DNA of 64,000 nucleotides from Veillonella sp. 3891 (lineage in GTDB: Bacteria; Bacillota; Negativicutes; Veillonellales; Veillonellaceae). Below the pieces are notes generated by a model. That model saw only the letters and a list, made by a program, of their open reading frames with translations. It was not told the DNA's origin and made no database searches. Location: positions 156,195-220,194 of the forward strand of contig NZ_RQVE01000001.1 in assembly GCF_003992315.1 (NCBI RefSeq), written 5' to 3'. Of the stretch, positions 54,058 through 64,000 are shown piece by piece. How positions within the stretch are numbered: position 1 is the stretch's first letter; every line of letters begins with the position of its first letter. Made by a program: the position numbers and the translations under genes.

Positions 54058-54558
54058 GTGCGAATTATTGGAATAGATCCGGGCTATGCGATTTGTGGCT
54101 ATGGTATCATCGATGTCATAGGGAGCTCTTTAAAACCTGTTACCTATGGAGTGATAACCACAGAGGCAAAAACGCCAGAAGCAAGCCGGTTAGAAATTAT
54201 ATTTAATGAACTAAGCGATATTTTAGAAGAATTTCGCCCTCAAAAGTTTGGTATAGAAAAATTGTATTTTGCCCGCAATGTAACAACGGGTATCGGCGTA
54301 GCACAAGCAAGAGGTGTTACCTTATTGGCGGCGAGTCAACAAGACTTACCGATTTATGAATATACACCATTGCAAGTGAAACAATCTGTGGTGGGCTATG
54401 GGAAAGCTACAAAAGAGCAGGTCACGTATATGACAATGAACTTATTGGGGATTCGTGAAAAAATTAAGCCTGATGATGCAGCGGATGCTTTGGCGATTGC
54501 TATCTGTACAGCCCATAGTTCCCATACGGATACATTAAAGCAAATTTTACAGTTGTGA
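54058..54558 (+). CDS. ruvC: Holliday-junction resolvase RuvC
   Basis: A 166-residue protein with a GTG start and the acidic active site: D7 in IGIDPGYAICGYG, E in FGIEKLYFARNV near 67, and the aspartates in PDDAADALAIAIC near 140. It cuts the four-way junction moved by RuvAB, encoded directly downstream. RBS CAGAGGTT. Confidence 0.97.
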   Translation: MRIIGIDPGYAICGYGIIDVIGSSLKPVTYGVITTEAKTPEASRLEIIFNELSDILEEFRPQKFGIEKLYFARNVTTGIGVAQARGVTLLAASQQDLPIYEYTPLQVKQSVVGYGKATKEQVTYMTMNLLGIREKIKPDDAADALAIAICTAHSSHTDTLKQILQL

Positions 54559-54565
54559 GGAATTT

Positions 54566-55177
54566 ATGATTGCATATATAAAAGGGATTGTTACCCATCG
54601 ATTACTGGAAGCGGTGTACGTCAATGTTCATGATGTAGGATATCGTGTGTACGTGCCTAGCTCAGTGCAAAGTCAATTACAAGTAGGCGAGGAAACGTGT
54701 TTGTTTACGTATACTAATGTTCGTGAAGATGCTATTCAGCTATATGGTTTTCTGACCATGGAAGATTATGAGTTGTTTTTGCTGCTCATCTCCGTATCCG
54801 GAGTGGGACCTAAATTGGGCCTTGGCATTTTATCGGCCATAAGTCCAGAACATTTTGTAGGACTCATCATTAGTGGTGATACAAAAGGTCTTCAAAAATT
54901 GCCTGGTATTGGTAAAAAGTCAGCAGAGCGATTGGTGCTAGAGTTAAAAGATAAAATTGAAAGCCTCGGCATTGCAGGAACTTTCACGACGACAGGAAGA
55001 ATTTCACCAGTAGAACAGGTGCCTGTAGGTATTACAGAGGAAGTGCTAGAAGCGCTCATGGCATTAGGGTACAGCGCACAAGAGGTACAGACAGTGATCC
55101 AAGATGTCTACGATGGAACACAGGAAGTGCCAGTTTTATTAAAACAAGTATTAGCGGCATTGGGTAAAGGGCGATAA
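54566..55177 (+). CDS. ruvA: Holliday-junction branch-migration protein RuvA
   Basis: A 203-residue protein with an OB fold ([20 protein letters not shown]), two HhH motifs ([12 protein letters not shown] near 79, [19 protein letters not shown] near 112) and a C-terminal domain III that contacts RuvB. It lies 8 bp after ruvC. Confidence 0.97.
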   Translation: MIAYIKGIVTHRLLEAVYVNVHDVGYRVYVPSSVQSQLQVGEETCLFTYTNVREDAIQLYGFLTMEDYELFLLLISVSGVGPKLGLGILSAISPEHFVGLIISGDTKGLQKLPGIGKKSAERLVLELKDKIESLGIAGTFTTTGRISPVEQVPVGITEEVLEALMALGYSAQEVQTVIQDVYDGTQEVPVLLKQVLAALGKGR

Positions 55178-55179
55178 GA

Positions 55180-56187
55180 ATGGATCAAGAAAATCGAATT
55201 GTAACCATGCAAGAACGGGAGGAAGACAATTGGCAATTCAGTCTTCGTCCTCGCTATTTAAAAGAATATATTGGGCAGACCCAGGCGAAAGAAAATCTTC
55301 ATATTTTTATTGAAGCGGCTAAGCTACGAGGGGATACATTGGACCATGTGTTGTTATATGGGCCTCCTGGATTGGGTAAAACTACCTTAGCGGGTATTGT
55401 TGCCAATGAATTAGGCGTAAACTTTCGTGTTACATCTGGACCAGCCATAGAACGAGCTGGCGATTTAGCGGCACTATTGAGCAATTTGCAGCCCGGAGAT
55501 GTACTGTTTATCGATGAAATCCATCGTCTGTCTCGGTCTGTAGAAGAAGTGCTATATTCTGCTATGGAAGATTATGCTTTAGATATCATTATTGGTAAAG
55601 GTCCAAGTGCTAGATCTGTGCGCATTGAATTGCCTAAATTCACCCTGATTGGTGCGACCACACGCGCAGGATCTTTGGCAGCGCCTTTGCGTGATCGCTT
55701 TGGTGTAATCAGCCGTTTAGAATATTACAAACAAAATGAGTTAGAATTTATTGTGAGCCGTTCTGCTGATATTTTAGATATTCATATGGATCCAGAAGGG
55801 GCTAGTGAAATCGCTCGTCGTTCTAGAGGAACTCCTCGTATTGCGAATCGCTTGTTGAAACGTGTTCGTGATGTAGCACAAGTATTGGGTGATGGTGTGA
55901 TTACAAAAGAAATTGCAGATCAGGCCTTACAGCGATTAGATATTGATAAACTAGGTCTAGACCGTATAGATCGACGTATTTTAAGCACTATCATTGAAAA
56001 ATTCGATGGTGGTCCTGTAGGGGTGGACACGATTGCAGCCTCTGTGAGTGAGGAACGTGAAAGTGTTGAAGATGTGTATGAACCGTATTTGATGCAACTT
56101 GGTTTGTTGGCAAGAACAAATCGTGGGCGTATCGTGACTCCTGCTGCCTATGACCACTTGGGAATCCCTAGAAAGGTGGATGCATGA
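55180..56187 (+). CDS. ruvB: Holliday-junction helicase RuvB
   Basis: A 335-residue AAA+ motor with [19 protein letters not shown] near 31, Walker [12 protein letters not shown] near 61, Walker [11 protein letters not shown] near 109 and [18 protein letters not shown] near 158, then the winged helix. It drives branch migration with RuvA. Its stop overlaps the spoIID-like start by 4 bp (ATGA). Confidence 0.97.
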   Translation: MDQENRIVTMQEREEDNWQFSLRPRYLKEYIGQTQAKENLHIFIEAAKLRGDTLDHVLLYGPPGLGKTTLAGIVANELGVNFRVTSGPAIERAGDLAALLSNLQPGDVLFIDEIHRLSRSVEEVLYSAMEDYALDIIIGKGPSARSVRIELPKFTLIGATTRAGSLAAPLRDRFGVISRLEYYKQNELEFIVSRSADILDIHMDPEGASEIARRSRGTPRIANRLLKRVRDVAQVLGDGVITKEIADQALQRLDIDKLGLDRIDRRILSTIIEKFDGGPVGVDTIAASVSEERESVEDVYEPYLMQLGLLARTNRGRIVTPAAYDHLGIPRKVDA

Positions 56188-57647
56188 AAAAACTAGGATA
56201 TCGCTATGTGGCGATAGCAGTGATGACGGCTCTATTAGGGGGTGTACCATTTGTAGGGATGGCTGCACCGCAAAAGGAAGTGCCGAAACGTACATTGGTG
56301 AAATCAACCTTTGTGAAACCGAACGAAAGAAAAGCTACAACAGTACCAAAACGAGTGATTCAGAAGCCTACAGTGAAAGCATCGAATGCTGTAAAACAGG
56401 CAGTATCGGAGTCCAATAAAAAAGATAAAACAGGAACTACCAACGCAGTAGCTAATACGGTACGTGAATCGAGTTCTAGTGGAGAGCCAGTGATACGAGT
56501 ATTGCTAGGGCATCGATCACAATCTTTTACCATTAGTAGCGTTATGCCTATGGTTGTTCTCGATAGTCGTGGACATCAAGTACAAACTATCAAAGAAAAC
56601 CAGAGCATAACAGTTTCAAGTGGAGGCGGATCAGTGCAGATAAATGGCCATAGTATTGATACGTCCATTACTGTTCAAAATACACAAGGCAGATATGGAT
56701 CTGAATTGCAAACATTGGGAAAAACCTACCGAGGAGCCATCACTGTGCATGGTAATGCATCAGGAACTATGAGTGTGCTCAATGTACTGGGGTTAGAACA
56801 ATATGTACAAGGGGTAGTGCCAGAAGAAGTAGTACCTAGTTGGCCTACGCCGGCCCTAGAAGCACAAGCAGTGGCAGCTAGAACCTATGCTTTATACTCC
56901 ATGAAGAGCAAACAAAATAGTATATATGATATTGGAACTACTACAGCTGACCAAGTATATGGAGGTAAAAATAGCGAATTTTCCAGTACTAATGCAGCAG
57001 TAAAGCGCACGCATGGTGTGGTTATTACTTATCAAGGACAACCCATTAATGCCCTCTTTCACTCTGATGGTGGTGGTTATACAGAGGATAGTGTAAACCT
57101 GTGGGGCAATGATTTACCATATCTAAAAGGTGTAGTAGATTATTCTAATCATGAAGGGACCACGGTGTGGAATGTTATCACTAGCCGTCAAAGTATAGAA
57201 CAGAAATTAGCTGGCGCCAGCAAATCTGTAGGATACTTACAGAAGATTGAACTATCTCCATTAGCAGATCGACCTATGAAAGTACAAGATCGTGGGGTAT
57301 CAGGGCGTGTAAAAACGATGAAATTTATCGGTGAAAAAGGTTCTGTATCGCTCACAGGAGAACAGGTACAAGGCATATTTGGCTTAAAGTCCACCTTATT
57401 TGATTTTTATGTAGGACAAACCCCACCGAGTCGAATTCAGGGTTCTTCCGTAAAAGTTAACCATATCTTTAGTAAAGGCAATCAGACTGTGACAATTCAT
57501 GGGTATGGTTGGGGACATGGTTTGGGACTTTCACAGTGGGGAGCGGCGGAAATGGCGAGTCGAAAAGAGGCGAGCCAGCCTGATTATTATAAAGTGATTT
57601 TACAACATTATTACCAAGGTACGGCACTTACGAAACTGTACAATTAA
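56184..57647 (+). CDS. SpoIID/LytB-domain exported protein
   Basis: A 487-residue protein with a signal peptide (residues 1-27) and a basic low-complexity linker to about residue 100. The SpoIID domain runs from about 185, with [32 protein letters not shown] and [11 protein letters not shown]. It ends [18 protein letters not shown], another hallmark. In spore formers SpoIID is a lytic transglycosylase for engulfment. In the absence of other sporulation genes here, a wall-remodelling role is likely. It overlaps ruvB by 4 bp and is followed closely by queA. Confidence 0.88.
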   Translation: MKKLGYRYVAIAVMTALLGGVPFVGMAAPQKEVPKRTLVKSTFVKPNERKATTVPKRVIQKPTVKASNAVKQAVSESNKKDKTGTTNAVANTVRESSSSGEPVIRVLLGHRSQSFTISSVMPMVVLDSRGHQVQTIKENQSITVSSGGGSVQINGHSIDTSITVQNTQGRYGSELQTLGKTYRGAITVHGNASGTMSVLNVLGLEQYVQGVVPEEVVPSWPTPALEAQAVAARTYALYSMKSKQNSIYDIGTTTADQVYGGKNSEFSSTNAAVKRTHGVVITYQGQPINALFHSDGGGYTEDSVNLWGNDLPYLKGVVDYSNHEGTTVWNVITSRQSIEQKLAGASKSVGYLQKIELSPLADRPMKVQDRGVSGRVKTMKFIGEKGSVSLTGEQVQGIFGLKSTLFDFYVGQTPPSRIQGSSVKVNHIFSKGNQTVTIHGYGWGHGLGLSQWGAAEMASRKEASQPDYYKVILQHYYQGTALTKLYN

Positions 57648-57660
57648 TAAGAGGAATAGT

Positions 57661-58686
57661 ATGAAAGTATCTGATTTTAATTATGATTTGCCTGAGGAAC
57701 TCATTGCCCAACATCCTGTGGAACCACGGGATACGTCACGATTGATGATTTTGGACAAGGTAAGTGGAGCAATAAGCCATAAAGCATCCTTTCATTCCAT
57801 ACTAGATGAATTATGTGAAGGGGATGTGTTAATTTTCAATAACACTAAGGTCATCCCTGCTCGTTTGTATGGAGAACGAAAAGGAACGGGCGGCAAGGTA
57901 GAAGTATTATTGTTAACTCCCAAAGGAGAACATCTTTGGGAGTGCTTGGTAAAGCCTGGAAAAAAATGTCTAAAGGGACAATTCTTATCCTTTGGCCATA
58001 ACTTAGAAGCGGAGGTCATAGACCATACAGATTTTGGCGGTCGACTGATTCAATTTAAGCCAAATGGTAATTTTGATGAGATTATCAATGATATTGGGGA
58101 AATGCCATTGCCGCCGTATATCCATGAAAAACTAGAGGATAAAGATAGATACCAAACGGTATATGCCAAAGAAAAAGGATCAGCTGCAGCACCCACTGCG
58201 GGCTTACATTTTACGCCAGAATTATTAGATGAGATTCAGTGCAAAGGGGTACAAATTGGATTTGTTACATTACATGTAGGACTAGGTACATTCCGCCCTG
58301 TGTCGGCAGAATCTATTGAAGACTATGATATGCATAAGGAGTTTTATCACGTGTCGGAAGAAACTGCAGAGCTGGTGAATCGTGCCAAAGCAGAAGGGCG
58401 AAGAGTGATTGCCGTAGGAACTACATCAGTGCGCACATTAGAATCAGCCTCTACTGAGGTAGGGCATGTAAGGAGTGGATCCGATTGGACGCAAATCTTT
58501 ATTTATCCCGGGTATGAGTACAAGATGGTAGATGCATTGATTACTAACTTTCATTTGCCACAGTCTACGTTACTTATGCTTATTAGCGCTTTGGCTGGTA
58601 GAGAGCATTGTCTAGCAGCCTATGAAGAGGCAGTCCGTGAAAAGTACAGATTTTTCAGCTTCGGTGACGCAATGTTCATTCGATAA
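57661..58686 (+). CDS. queA: SAM:tRNA ribosyltransferase-isomerase QueA
   Basis: A 341-residue enzyme of queuosine synthesis. It starts [19 protein letters not shown] and has the [13 protein letters not shown] stretch near 60, [16 protein letters not shown] near 176 and VALGTF-like [13 protein letters not shown] near 208. It builds epoxyqueuosine on the tRNA base inserted by Tgt. It lies 14 bp after the SpoIID gene. Confidence 0.97.
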   Translation: MKVSDFNYDLPEELIAQHPVEPRDTSRLMILDKVSGAISHKASFHSILDELCEGDVLIFNNTKVIPARLYGERKGTGGKVEVLLLTPKGEHLWECLVKPGKKCLKGQFLSFGHNLEAEVIDHTDFGGRLIQFKPNGNFDEIINDIGEMPLPPYIHEKLEDKDRYQTVYAKEKGSAAAPTAGLHFTPELLDEIQCKGVQIGFVTLHVGLGTFRPVSAESIEDYDMHKEFYHVSEETAELVNRAKAEGRRVIAVGTTSVRTLESASTEVGHVRSGSDWTQIFIYPGYEYKMVDALITNFHLPQSTLLMLISALAGREHCLAAYEEAVREKYRFFSFGDAMFIR

Positions 58687-58697
58687 ATTGAAAATTG

Positions 58698-58706
58698 TGT
58701 TATAAT
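58698..58706 (+). promoter_or_regulatory. Extended -10 promoter before tgt
   Basis: TGTTATAAT is a TGn extended -10 with no clear -35, 26 bp before the tgt start. It gives an internal start within the operon. Confidence 0.5.
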
Positions 58707-58719
58707 ACAAAAGTAATAA

Positions 58720-59841
<1,122 letters not shown>

Positions 59842-59849
59842 GAGGACTT

Positions 59850-60143
59850 ATGGATTTCTTAGAATTTTTCCAAGGACAAACAGGGCAAGCGGTTTTACCA
59901 TTATTGATTATGGTCGTGATTTTTTACTTCTTGCTATATCGTCCGCAAAAGAAACAACAAAAACAACGTCAAGTGTTATTGAACAGCCTAAAAAAAGGTC
60001 AAAAAGTATTGACTGTTGGCGGTATTTACGGAGAAATTGTTTCCTTAACGGAAGATACATTAGTGTTACAAGTATCTGAAAAAGTGGAAATGAAGTTTGC
60101 TCGTACAGCCATAGCTCAAGTTCTTGGAAAGGAACATAAGTAA
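59850..60143 (+). CDS. yajC: Preprotein translocase subunit YajC
   Basis: A 97-residue protein with one N-terminal membrane helix (about residues 17-33), YRPQKKQQKQRQ following, and a cytoplasmic part with GQKVLTVGGIYGEIV. It is part of the SecDF-YajC complex; its place before secD fits. The stop shares one base with the next start (TAATG). Confidence 0.95.
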   Translation: MDFLEFFQGQTGQAVLPLLIMVVIFYFLLYRPQKKQQKQRQVLLNSLKKGQKVLTVGGIYGEIVSLTEDTLVLQVSEKVEMKFARTAIAQVLGKEHK

Positions 60144-60712
60144 TGGATAAAACGGCATTGCGTAGGACGTTTTTAGAACGTCGTCGCAATGTACAAGTCC
60201 AAGAGGTTTCTATCTGGTCTCAACAATTATCGGATCGACTTTGGTCCATTCCAGCAGTAGCTGATGCAGAGCATATTATGGCCTATTTGGCTATGCCTAA
60301 GGAAGCCAATGTAGATATGTTTATTACAAAGGCATTGCAACAGGGTAAGTATATATATGTGCCTGTGTGTGTGACGAAGACAGATATGGTAGGAGTTCGC
60401 ATACAGAGTTTAGAGGACCTTACCAGTGGAACTTTGGGAATACGGATTCCCAAAGAACCGCATGTAGTTGTAGAACCTCAACAATTGGATTGTATTCTCG
60501 TTCCCGGTCTTGCTTTTAATCGAAGAGGTGGCCGGATGGGAATGGGAGCTGGATATTATGACCGATATTTACAACAAATTGCTGTAGAAAAACGAATCGG
60601 TATAGCCTGGGATAACCAAATATCAGAAGAAATGTTGCCTATGGCACCTCATGATGAGTGGATGCACACAATTGTGACACCATCAGAGAGTATCCATTGT
60701 TATAAAGAATAG
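60143..60712 (+). CDS. 5-formyltetrahydrofolate cyclo-ligase
   Basis: A 189-residue protein of the 5-FTHF cyclo-ligase family, converting 5-formyl-THF back to 5,10-methenyl-THF with ATP. It has ALRRTFLERRRNV at the start, DCILVPGLAFNRRGGRMGMG near 113 and AGYYDRYLQ near 134. It overlaps yajC by one base. Its placement between yajC and secD is unusual, although other one-carbon genes lie elsewhere in the window. Confidence 0.92.
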   Translation: MDKTALRRTFLERRRNVQVQEVSIWSQQLSDRLWSIPAVADAEHIMAYLAMPKEANVDMFITKALQQGKYIYVPVCVTKTDMVGVRIQSLEDLTSGTLGIRIPKEPHVVVEPQQLDCILVPGLAFNRRGGRMGMGAGYYDRYLQQIAVEKRIGIAWDNQISEEMLPMAPHDEWMHTIVTPSESIHCYKE

Positions 60713-60723
60713 GAGGGAATCCA

Positions 60724-61986
60724 TTGAACACAAAAGCAGCTTTACGCTTTTTTGGCGTAGTGGCAGTGATTTTAGGCCTGTTTATTTGGCTCATTGGACC
60801 ACTTGCTAACTCTATTAAACAAGGGTTAGATTTGCAAGGTGGTACCCATATTGTATTAGAAGCGCAAGATTCTGGTCCAAATGTGGTCACAGATGATGCA
60901 GTGGAACGGGTTATTCAAATTTTAGGCCGTCGTATTAATGAAATGGGCTTAACAGAGCCTATCATTCAACGAGAAGGTAAAAAACGTATCATTATCGAAT
61001 TACCTGGTGAAAAAGATCCACAAAAAGCCATCGAAACAGTTGGTAAAACAGCGGTTCTTGAGTTCCGTGATGAAAATGGCAAAGTCCATTTAGATGGTAA
61101 TGATTTAAAAGATGCGAAAGAACAATTAGAAGGTAAACAAGCATCTGTTAACATCCAATTAACAGATGAAGGGGCGAAAAAATTCGGCGCTTTAACAACA
61201 GCTAATATCGGTCGTCATATTGGTATTTACTTGGATGGTGAGCAGTTGACAAATCCAGTGGTAAACGAACCAATTACTGGTGGTAGTGCTCGTATTACTG
61301 GTAGCCGTGACTTAGAAGAAGCCAAAAGCTTAGCTATTTTGCTGCGTTCCGGTGCGCTGCCTGTTAAAGTAGAAGTTATGGAAGTGCGTACAGTTGGTCC
61401 TACCTTGGGTCAAGATTCTAAAGATAAATCTGTCGTAGCTTTTGGTGTTGGGATTGCCTTAATCATTGCATTTATGCTTGTGTTATACAGATTATCTGGA
61501 TTTGTAGCAACTATTGCTTTGTTAGTGTTTGTGTTAATTTTGGTAGCGATCCTAGGACCGCATGCCTTGAATGCGACCATGACCCTGCCAGGTGTAGCTG
61601 GTATTATTCTTAGTATGGGGGTTGCCGTAGATGCGAATATCCTGATCTTTGAACGATTCAAAGAAGAAGTGGTGGAAGGTAAAACATTGCGCATGTCCAT
61701 GGAATCTGGTTTCCGTCGTGCTTTCGATACAATCTTTGATGCAAATACATCTGTTATGATTACAGCGGTTATCCTTATTGTTCTAGGCAGTGGTCCTGTA
61801 AAAGGGTTCGCTATCAACTTGGCATTAGGGGTTATTGTATCTATGTTTACAGCTGTATCCATGAGCCGTACTTTAATGCATATGCTTATTGCAGCGCAAA
61901 TTACGAACCGTCCATTCTGGTATGGTTCTAATGTATCTCCATCTGTTACCATTGAAGCATTTAAGAAAGGAGATAAGAAAAAATGA
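60724..61986 (+). CDS. secD: Protein translocase subunit SecD
   Basis: A 420-residue membrane protein with six helices, one at the N-terminus. GLDLQGGTHIVLEAQ near 37, a periplasmic P1 region (ILGRRINEMGLTEPIIQREG), and SGALPVKVEVME near 210 are standard. It pulls exported proteins outward using the proton gradient. The start is TTG behind AGGAGGG. It is overlapped by secF (ATGA). Confidence 0.95.
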   Translation: MNTKAALRFFGVVAVILGLFIWLIGPLANSIKQGLDLQGGTHIVLEAQDSGPNVVTDDAVERVIQILGRRINEMGLTEPIIQREGKKRIIIELPGEKDPQKAIETVGKTAVLEFRDENGKVHLDGNDLKDAKEQLEGKQASVNIQLTDEGAKKFGALTTANIGRHIGIYLDGEQLTNPVVNEPITGGSARITGSRDLEEAKSLAILLRSGALPVKVEVMEVRTVGPTLGQDSKDKSVVAFGVGIALIIAFMLVLYRLSGFVATIALLVFVLILVAILGPHALNATMTLPGVAGIILSMGVAVDANILIFERFKEEVVEGKTLRMSMESGFRRAFDTIFDANTSVMITAVILIVLGSGPVKGFAINLALGVIVSMFTAVSMSRTLMHMLIAAQITNRPFWYGSNVSPSVTIEAFKKGDKKK

Positions 61987-62882
61987 CATTTGATGTAATA
62001 AAACGTCATCGTTGGTGGTTTAGTATCTCCTCCATTGCGGTTATTCTAAGTATCATTTCCATGTTTATGTATGGATTTAACTTTGGTATCGACTTTACAG
62101 GTGGTACCATTGTAGAAGTGGAATTTAGTAAACCAGTGCAGGTATCTGCTGTGCGGGAAAATTTGAAAGCCTTTGAATTAGAAAATGCAGTAATCCAATT
62201 ATCTGGTGCGGATGCTACTGAATCAGAAGGTAAAACCGTAATGATTCGTACTCGTAACCTTGAAGCTAGTGAAAGCCAAGCTGTGGTAGCAGCATTGAAT
62301 AAAAATTTAGCGGAAGGTACGGTGAAGCGTATTGAATCGGTGGGTGCCGTTATTGGTTCCGAAGTCACAGAGCATGCCTTGACTAACTTGCTCATTGCTT
62401 TCGTGGCATTAGCATTATATATTACGTATCGATTTGAGTACCGAGTAGCCTTGTCTTGTTTGTCAGCCATTTTCCATGACCTTATCATGGTATTGGGGAT
62501 ATTCTCTTTCTTTCATTTAGAAATTGATTCGTCCTTCTTGGCGGCGATTTTGACAGTTATCGGTTACTCTATGAACGAATCTGTCGTAATCTTTGACCGT
62601 ATTCGTGAAAATACACATACCCATAAGCGTACAGATACATTTGCAGATCTTGCGAATGCAAGTATCCATCAGAGTATTCATCGTTCTTGTTATACATTAT
62701 CTACAGTATTGTTCGCATGTTGCTCCTTATACTTCTTTGGTGGGGATACAACAAAGAACTTTGCTCTATGTATGATTGTTGGTTTCGTAAGTGGTGCATA
62801 TTCCTCCATTTGCGTTGCTACATCCTTGTGGGCAATTTGGAAGTCGAAAAATAAAAAGGATGCACGAAACGTACGTGCCTAA
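61983..62882 (+). CDS. secF: Protein translocase subunit SecF
   Basis: A 299-residue six-helix protein with FNFGIDFTGGTIVEVEF near 30, GAVIGSEVTEHALTNLLIAF near 121 and YSMNESVVIFDRIRENTH near 192. It pairs with SecD as one complex. It ends the operon, and copy B of the dispersed repeat lies immediately after the stop, likely as the terminator. Confidence 0.95.
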   Translation: MTFDVIKRHRWWFSISSIAVILSIISMFMYGFNFGIDFTGGTIVEVEFSKPVQVSAVRENLKAFELENAVIQLSGADATESEGKTVMIRTRNLEASESQAVVAALNKNLAEGTVKRIESVGAVIGSEVTEHALTNLLIAFVALALYITYRFEYRVALSCLSAIFHDLIMVLGIFSFFHLEIDSSFLAAILTVIGYSMNESVVIFDRIRENTHTHKRTDTFADLANASIHQSIHRSCYTLSTVLFACCSLYFFGGDTTKNFALCMIVGFVSGAYSSICVATSLWAIWKSKNKKDARNVRA

Positions 62883-62907
62883 AACGTCACTTGTGATGCT
62901 ATTCTGT

Positions 62908-63072
62908 CTTGTGGCGGTTATTAACTGAATATGATGAAGGGAAGAGCACGACATACCCTCTCTCAAACGGTATTTCATAATGTTTGTTCGAGGGCATGCC
63001 GTGCTCTTCTTGTATTTGCATGATTAAGTCAATAACACTGCTACAAGTCGTTCTACGCGTAACTGCGTTCCT
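62908..63072 (+). repeat. Dispersed structured repeat, copy B
   Basis: Aligns with 5728-5890 end to end. The stem arm GAAGAGCACGACATACCCTC pairs, with mismatches, with GAGGGCATGCCGTGCTCTTC. The arm sequences differ from copy A but both pair. The apical loop (TCTCAAACGGTATTTCATAA, then TGTTTGTTC, with CAAAC/GTTTG) is conserved. It probably ends the secF transcript. Confidence 0.75.
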
Positions 63073-63612
63073 CAGAGGAAGGTTGTGAGTGTTTGTTCGG
63101 AGCACACCGTGCTCTTCTTGTATATGTGTAATTTAGATAGTAAGAAACGCCTCAAGGCTACTACACATAACTGCGTTCCTCAGGGATAGGGTTGTGAGTG
63201 TTTGATTGAAAGAACATCGTGCTTTTCTTATATATGCATGATTAAGTCAATAACACTGCGACAAGTCGTTCTACGCGTAATTGCGTTCCTCGGGTAAAAG
63301 TTTGTGAGTGTATGTTCGGAGTACATCGTGGTCTTCTTGTATATGTGTAATTTAGGTAGTAAGAAACGCTACAAGGATAGTAGGCATAACTATGTTCCTC
63401 AGAGAAAAAGTGTGAGCGTTTGATCAAAGTGCGTCATGCCCCTCTTGTATTTGTATAACTTAGAGAGTAAGAAACGTCATAAAGCGTTATACATATAACT
63501 ACGTTCCTACGGTAAAAGTTTGTGAGTGTATGTTCGGAGTACGCCATGCTCTTCTTATGTTTGTGTAAGTTGGTTAGTAAAAATACCTTGGAGTTACTGC
63601 GTAATGGTTGGA
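63073..63612 (+). repeat. Tandem repeats of about 109 bp before the rRNA operon
   Basis: Four full units end in GTTCCT at 63180, 63290, 63399 and 63508, 109-110 bp apart, and a decayed fifth follows. Each holds a TGTGAGTGT word, a short hairpin (GAGCACACCGTGCTC in the first), and AACTGCGTTCCT at the end. Units alternate, so a period of about 218 bp is also evident: 63073 and 63291 resemble each other, as do the ends of copy B and the 63181 unit (GTCGTTCTACGCG). No coding frame runs through them. Confidence 0.8.
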
Positions 63613-63779
63613 CAATTATTAAAAAAATTCTATAGTGAATACATGAAAATTTTATGTGAAAGAGGGGTTGTAATTTATTTAAAAATATCATATAATACAT
63701 TCAGTGCTTGAGTCACAAGCACTTTTAATTTTCTCAAAAGTTATTAACTAAGAAAATTAAAAAAAGATTAAAATAACTG

Positions 63780-63811
63780 TTGACACGATGTTGTGAATCT
63801 GTTATTATAAT
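63780..63811 (+). promoter_or_regulatory. Strong promoter of the rRNA operon
   Basis: TTGACA (63780-63785), then TATTAT at 17 bp or TATAAT (63806-63811) at 20 bp. The upstream DNA is AT-rich. Just downstream CACAACAC-A-GTGTTGTG (63819-63835) is a perfect 8-bp palindrome. Confidence 0.65.
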
Positions 63812-63835
63812 CTAGTCGCCACAACACAGTGTTGT

Positions 63836-64000
63836 GAATGACAAAATTGATCTTTGAAAACTGAACAATGTAAGGTAATTACTTCGAAAGAAGTAAACAT
63901 AAGCCAGAGTGCGGGTTTCACAAAGTTGAAACCAACCAAATAAATTCTAGCCAAGTAATTGGCAACAACGAAAATGAATGAGCTATCAAATAGCTTCAAG
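63836..64000 (+). other. 16S rRNA operon leader, cut by window edge
   Basis: Begins near TGATCTTTGAAAACTGAACA, a boxA-like word common in Firmicute pre-rRNA leaders and spacers. The remaining 140 bp hold no gene. The mature 16S rRNA would start just outside the window, so this is inferred from the leader alone. Confidence 0.6.

Noticed and set aside
63073..63612. CRISPR array
   Set aside because: Units are about 109 bp and similar over most of their length, with no constant short repeat and variable spacers, and no cas genes.
62899..63711. Several short frames inside the 109-bp repeats
   Set aside because: Frames differ between repeat units and carry no ribosome sites.

Overview
The window looks like chromosome from a low-to-moderate GC member of the Firmicutes, most likely a Negativicute of the Veillonella type. 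The supporting evidence is Firmicute-style gene order (ylxM-ffh-rpsP-khpA-ylqD-rimM, rpmG-secE-nusG-rplKAJL, ruvCAB-spoIID-queA-tgt-yajC-secDF), anaerobic genes (HydE, formate-tetrahydrofolate ligase, acetate kinase, an assimilatory-type sulfite reductase), and a SpoIID-domain protein. The genus is my recognition, not something proven by the sequence. No rRNA gene lies inside the window, but the right edge ends in what looks like the leader of a 16S operon.

Layout, left to right. 0-2.1 kb: a DUF4261-type protein cut by the window edge. 2.2-3.1 kb: tRNA-Pro, -Gly and -Arg, then an array that repeats the last 16-18 nt of tRNA-Arg three more times, each copy followed by its own terminator. 3.2-7.0 kb: accessory block with two paralogous HsdR_N-type (PD-(D/E)XK) proteins, a dispersed structured repeat, a candidate type I toxin-antitoxin locus with a 25-residue hydrophobic peptide, and PnuC. 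7.3-13.1 kb: methyltransferase, a short DnaA-like ATPase, sulfite reductase, a PepSY-like exported protein, a crotonase and GMP reductase. 13.4-16.4 kb: ThiT and molybdenum-cofactor genes (a MobA-MobB fusion and MoeA). 16.4-20 kb: two paralogous dicarboxylate/amino-acid symporters with matching attenuator-like leaders, separated by a hairpin-rich intergenic region. 20.2-26.9 kb: one-carbon genes (Fhs, FchA-like), a 1002-residue BTAD/AAA/TPR regulator and a YuiF-like permease.

27-31 kb: tRNA-Lys on the minus strand, then rpmG-secE-nusG-rplK-rplA-rplJ-rplL with L1 and L10 autoregulatory leaders; rpoB/rpoC do not follow. 31-40 kb: small zinc-ribbon membrane protein, YaaA, HydE with a beta-carbonic anhydrase, tRNA-Ser, a Cys-containing mini-protein, YigZ, a copper-type P-ATPase, a small metal-ligand-rich protein and a MerR regulator. 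40.2-43.4 kb: the ylxM-ffh-rpsP-khpA-ylqD-rimM operon, which stops before trmD. 43.5-48.9 kb: arginine cluster (M20 deacylase, argF, short-type argC, argB, argD). 48.9-53 kb: tmcAL on the minus strand, a lipoprotein, ackA and a membrane protein. 53.3-62.9 kb: radC, then the long ruvC-ruvA-ruvB-spoIID-queA-tgt-yajC-FTHF ligase-secD-secF run. 62.9-63.6 kb: a second copy of the dispersed repeat, grading into tandem repeats of about 109 bp, then an rRNA-type promoter and leader.

The most unusual material is non-coding: the tRNA-tail/terminator array, the dispersed element with a conserved apical loop and compensatory stem changes, the small candidate type I toxin-antitoxin locus, and the duplicated attenuator leaders. 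No CRISPR array, prophage or intact insertion sequence was seen.
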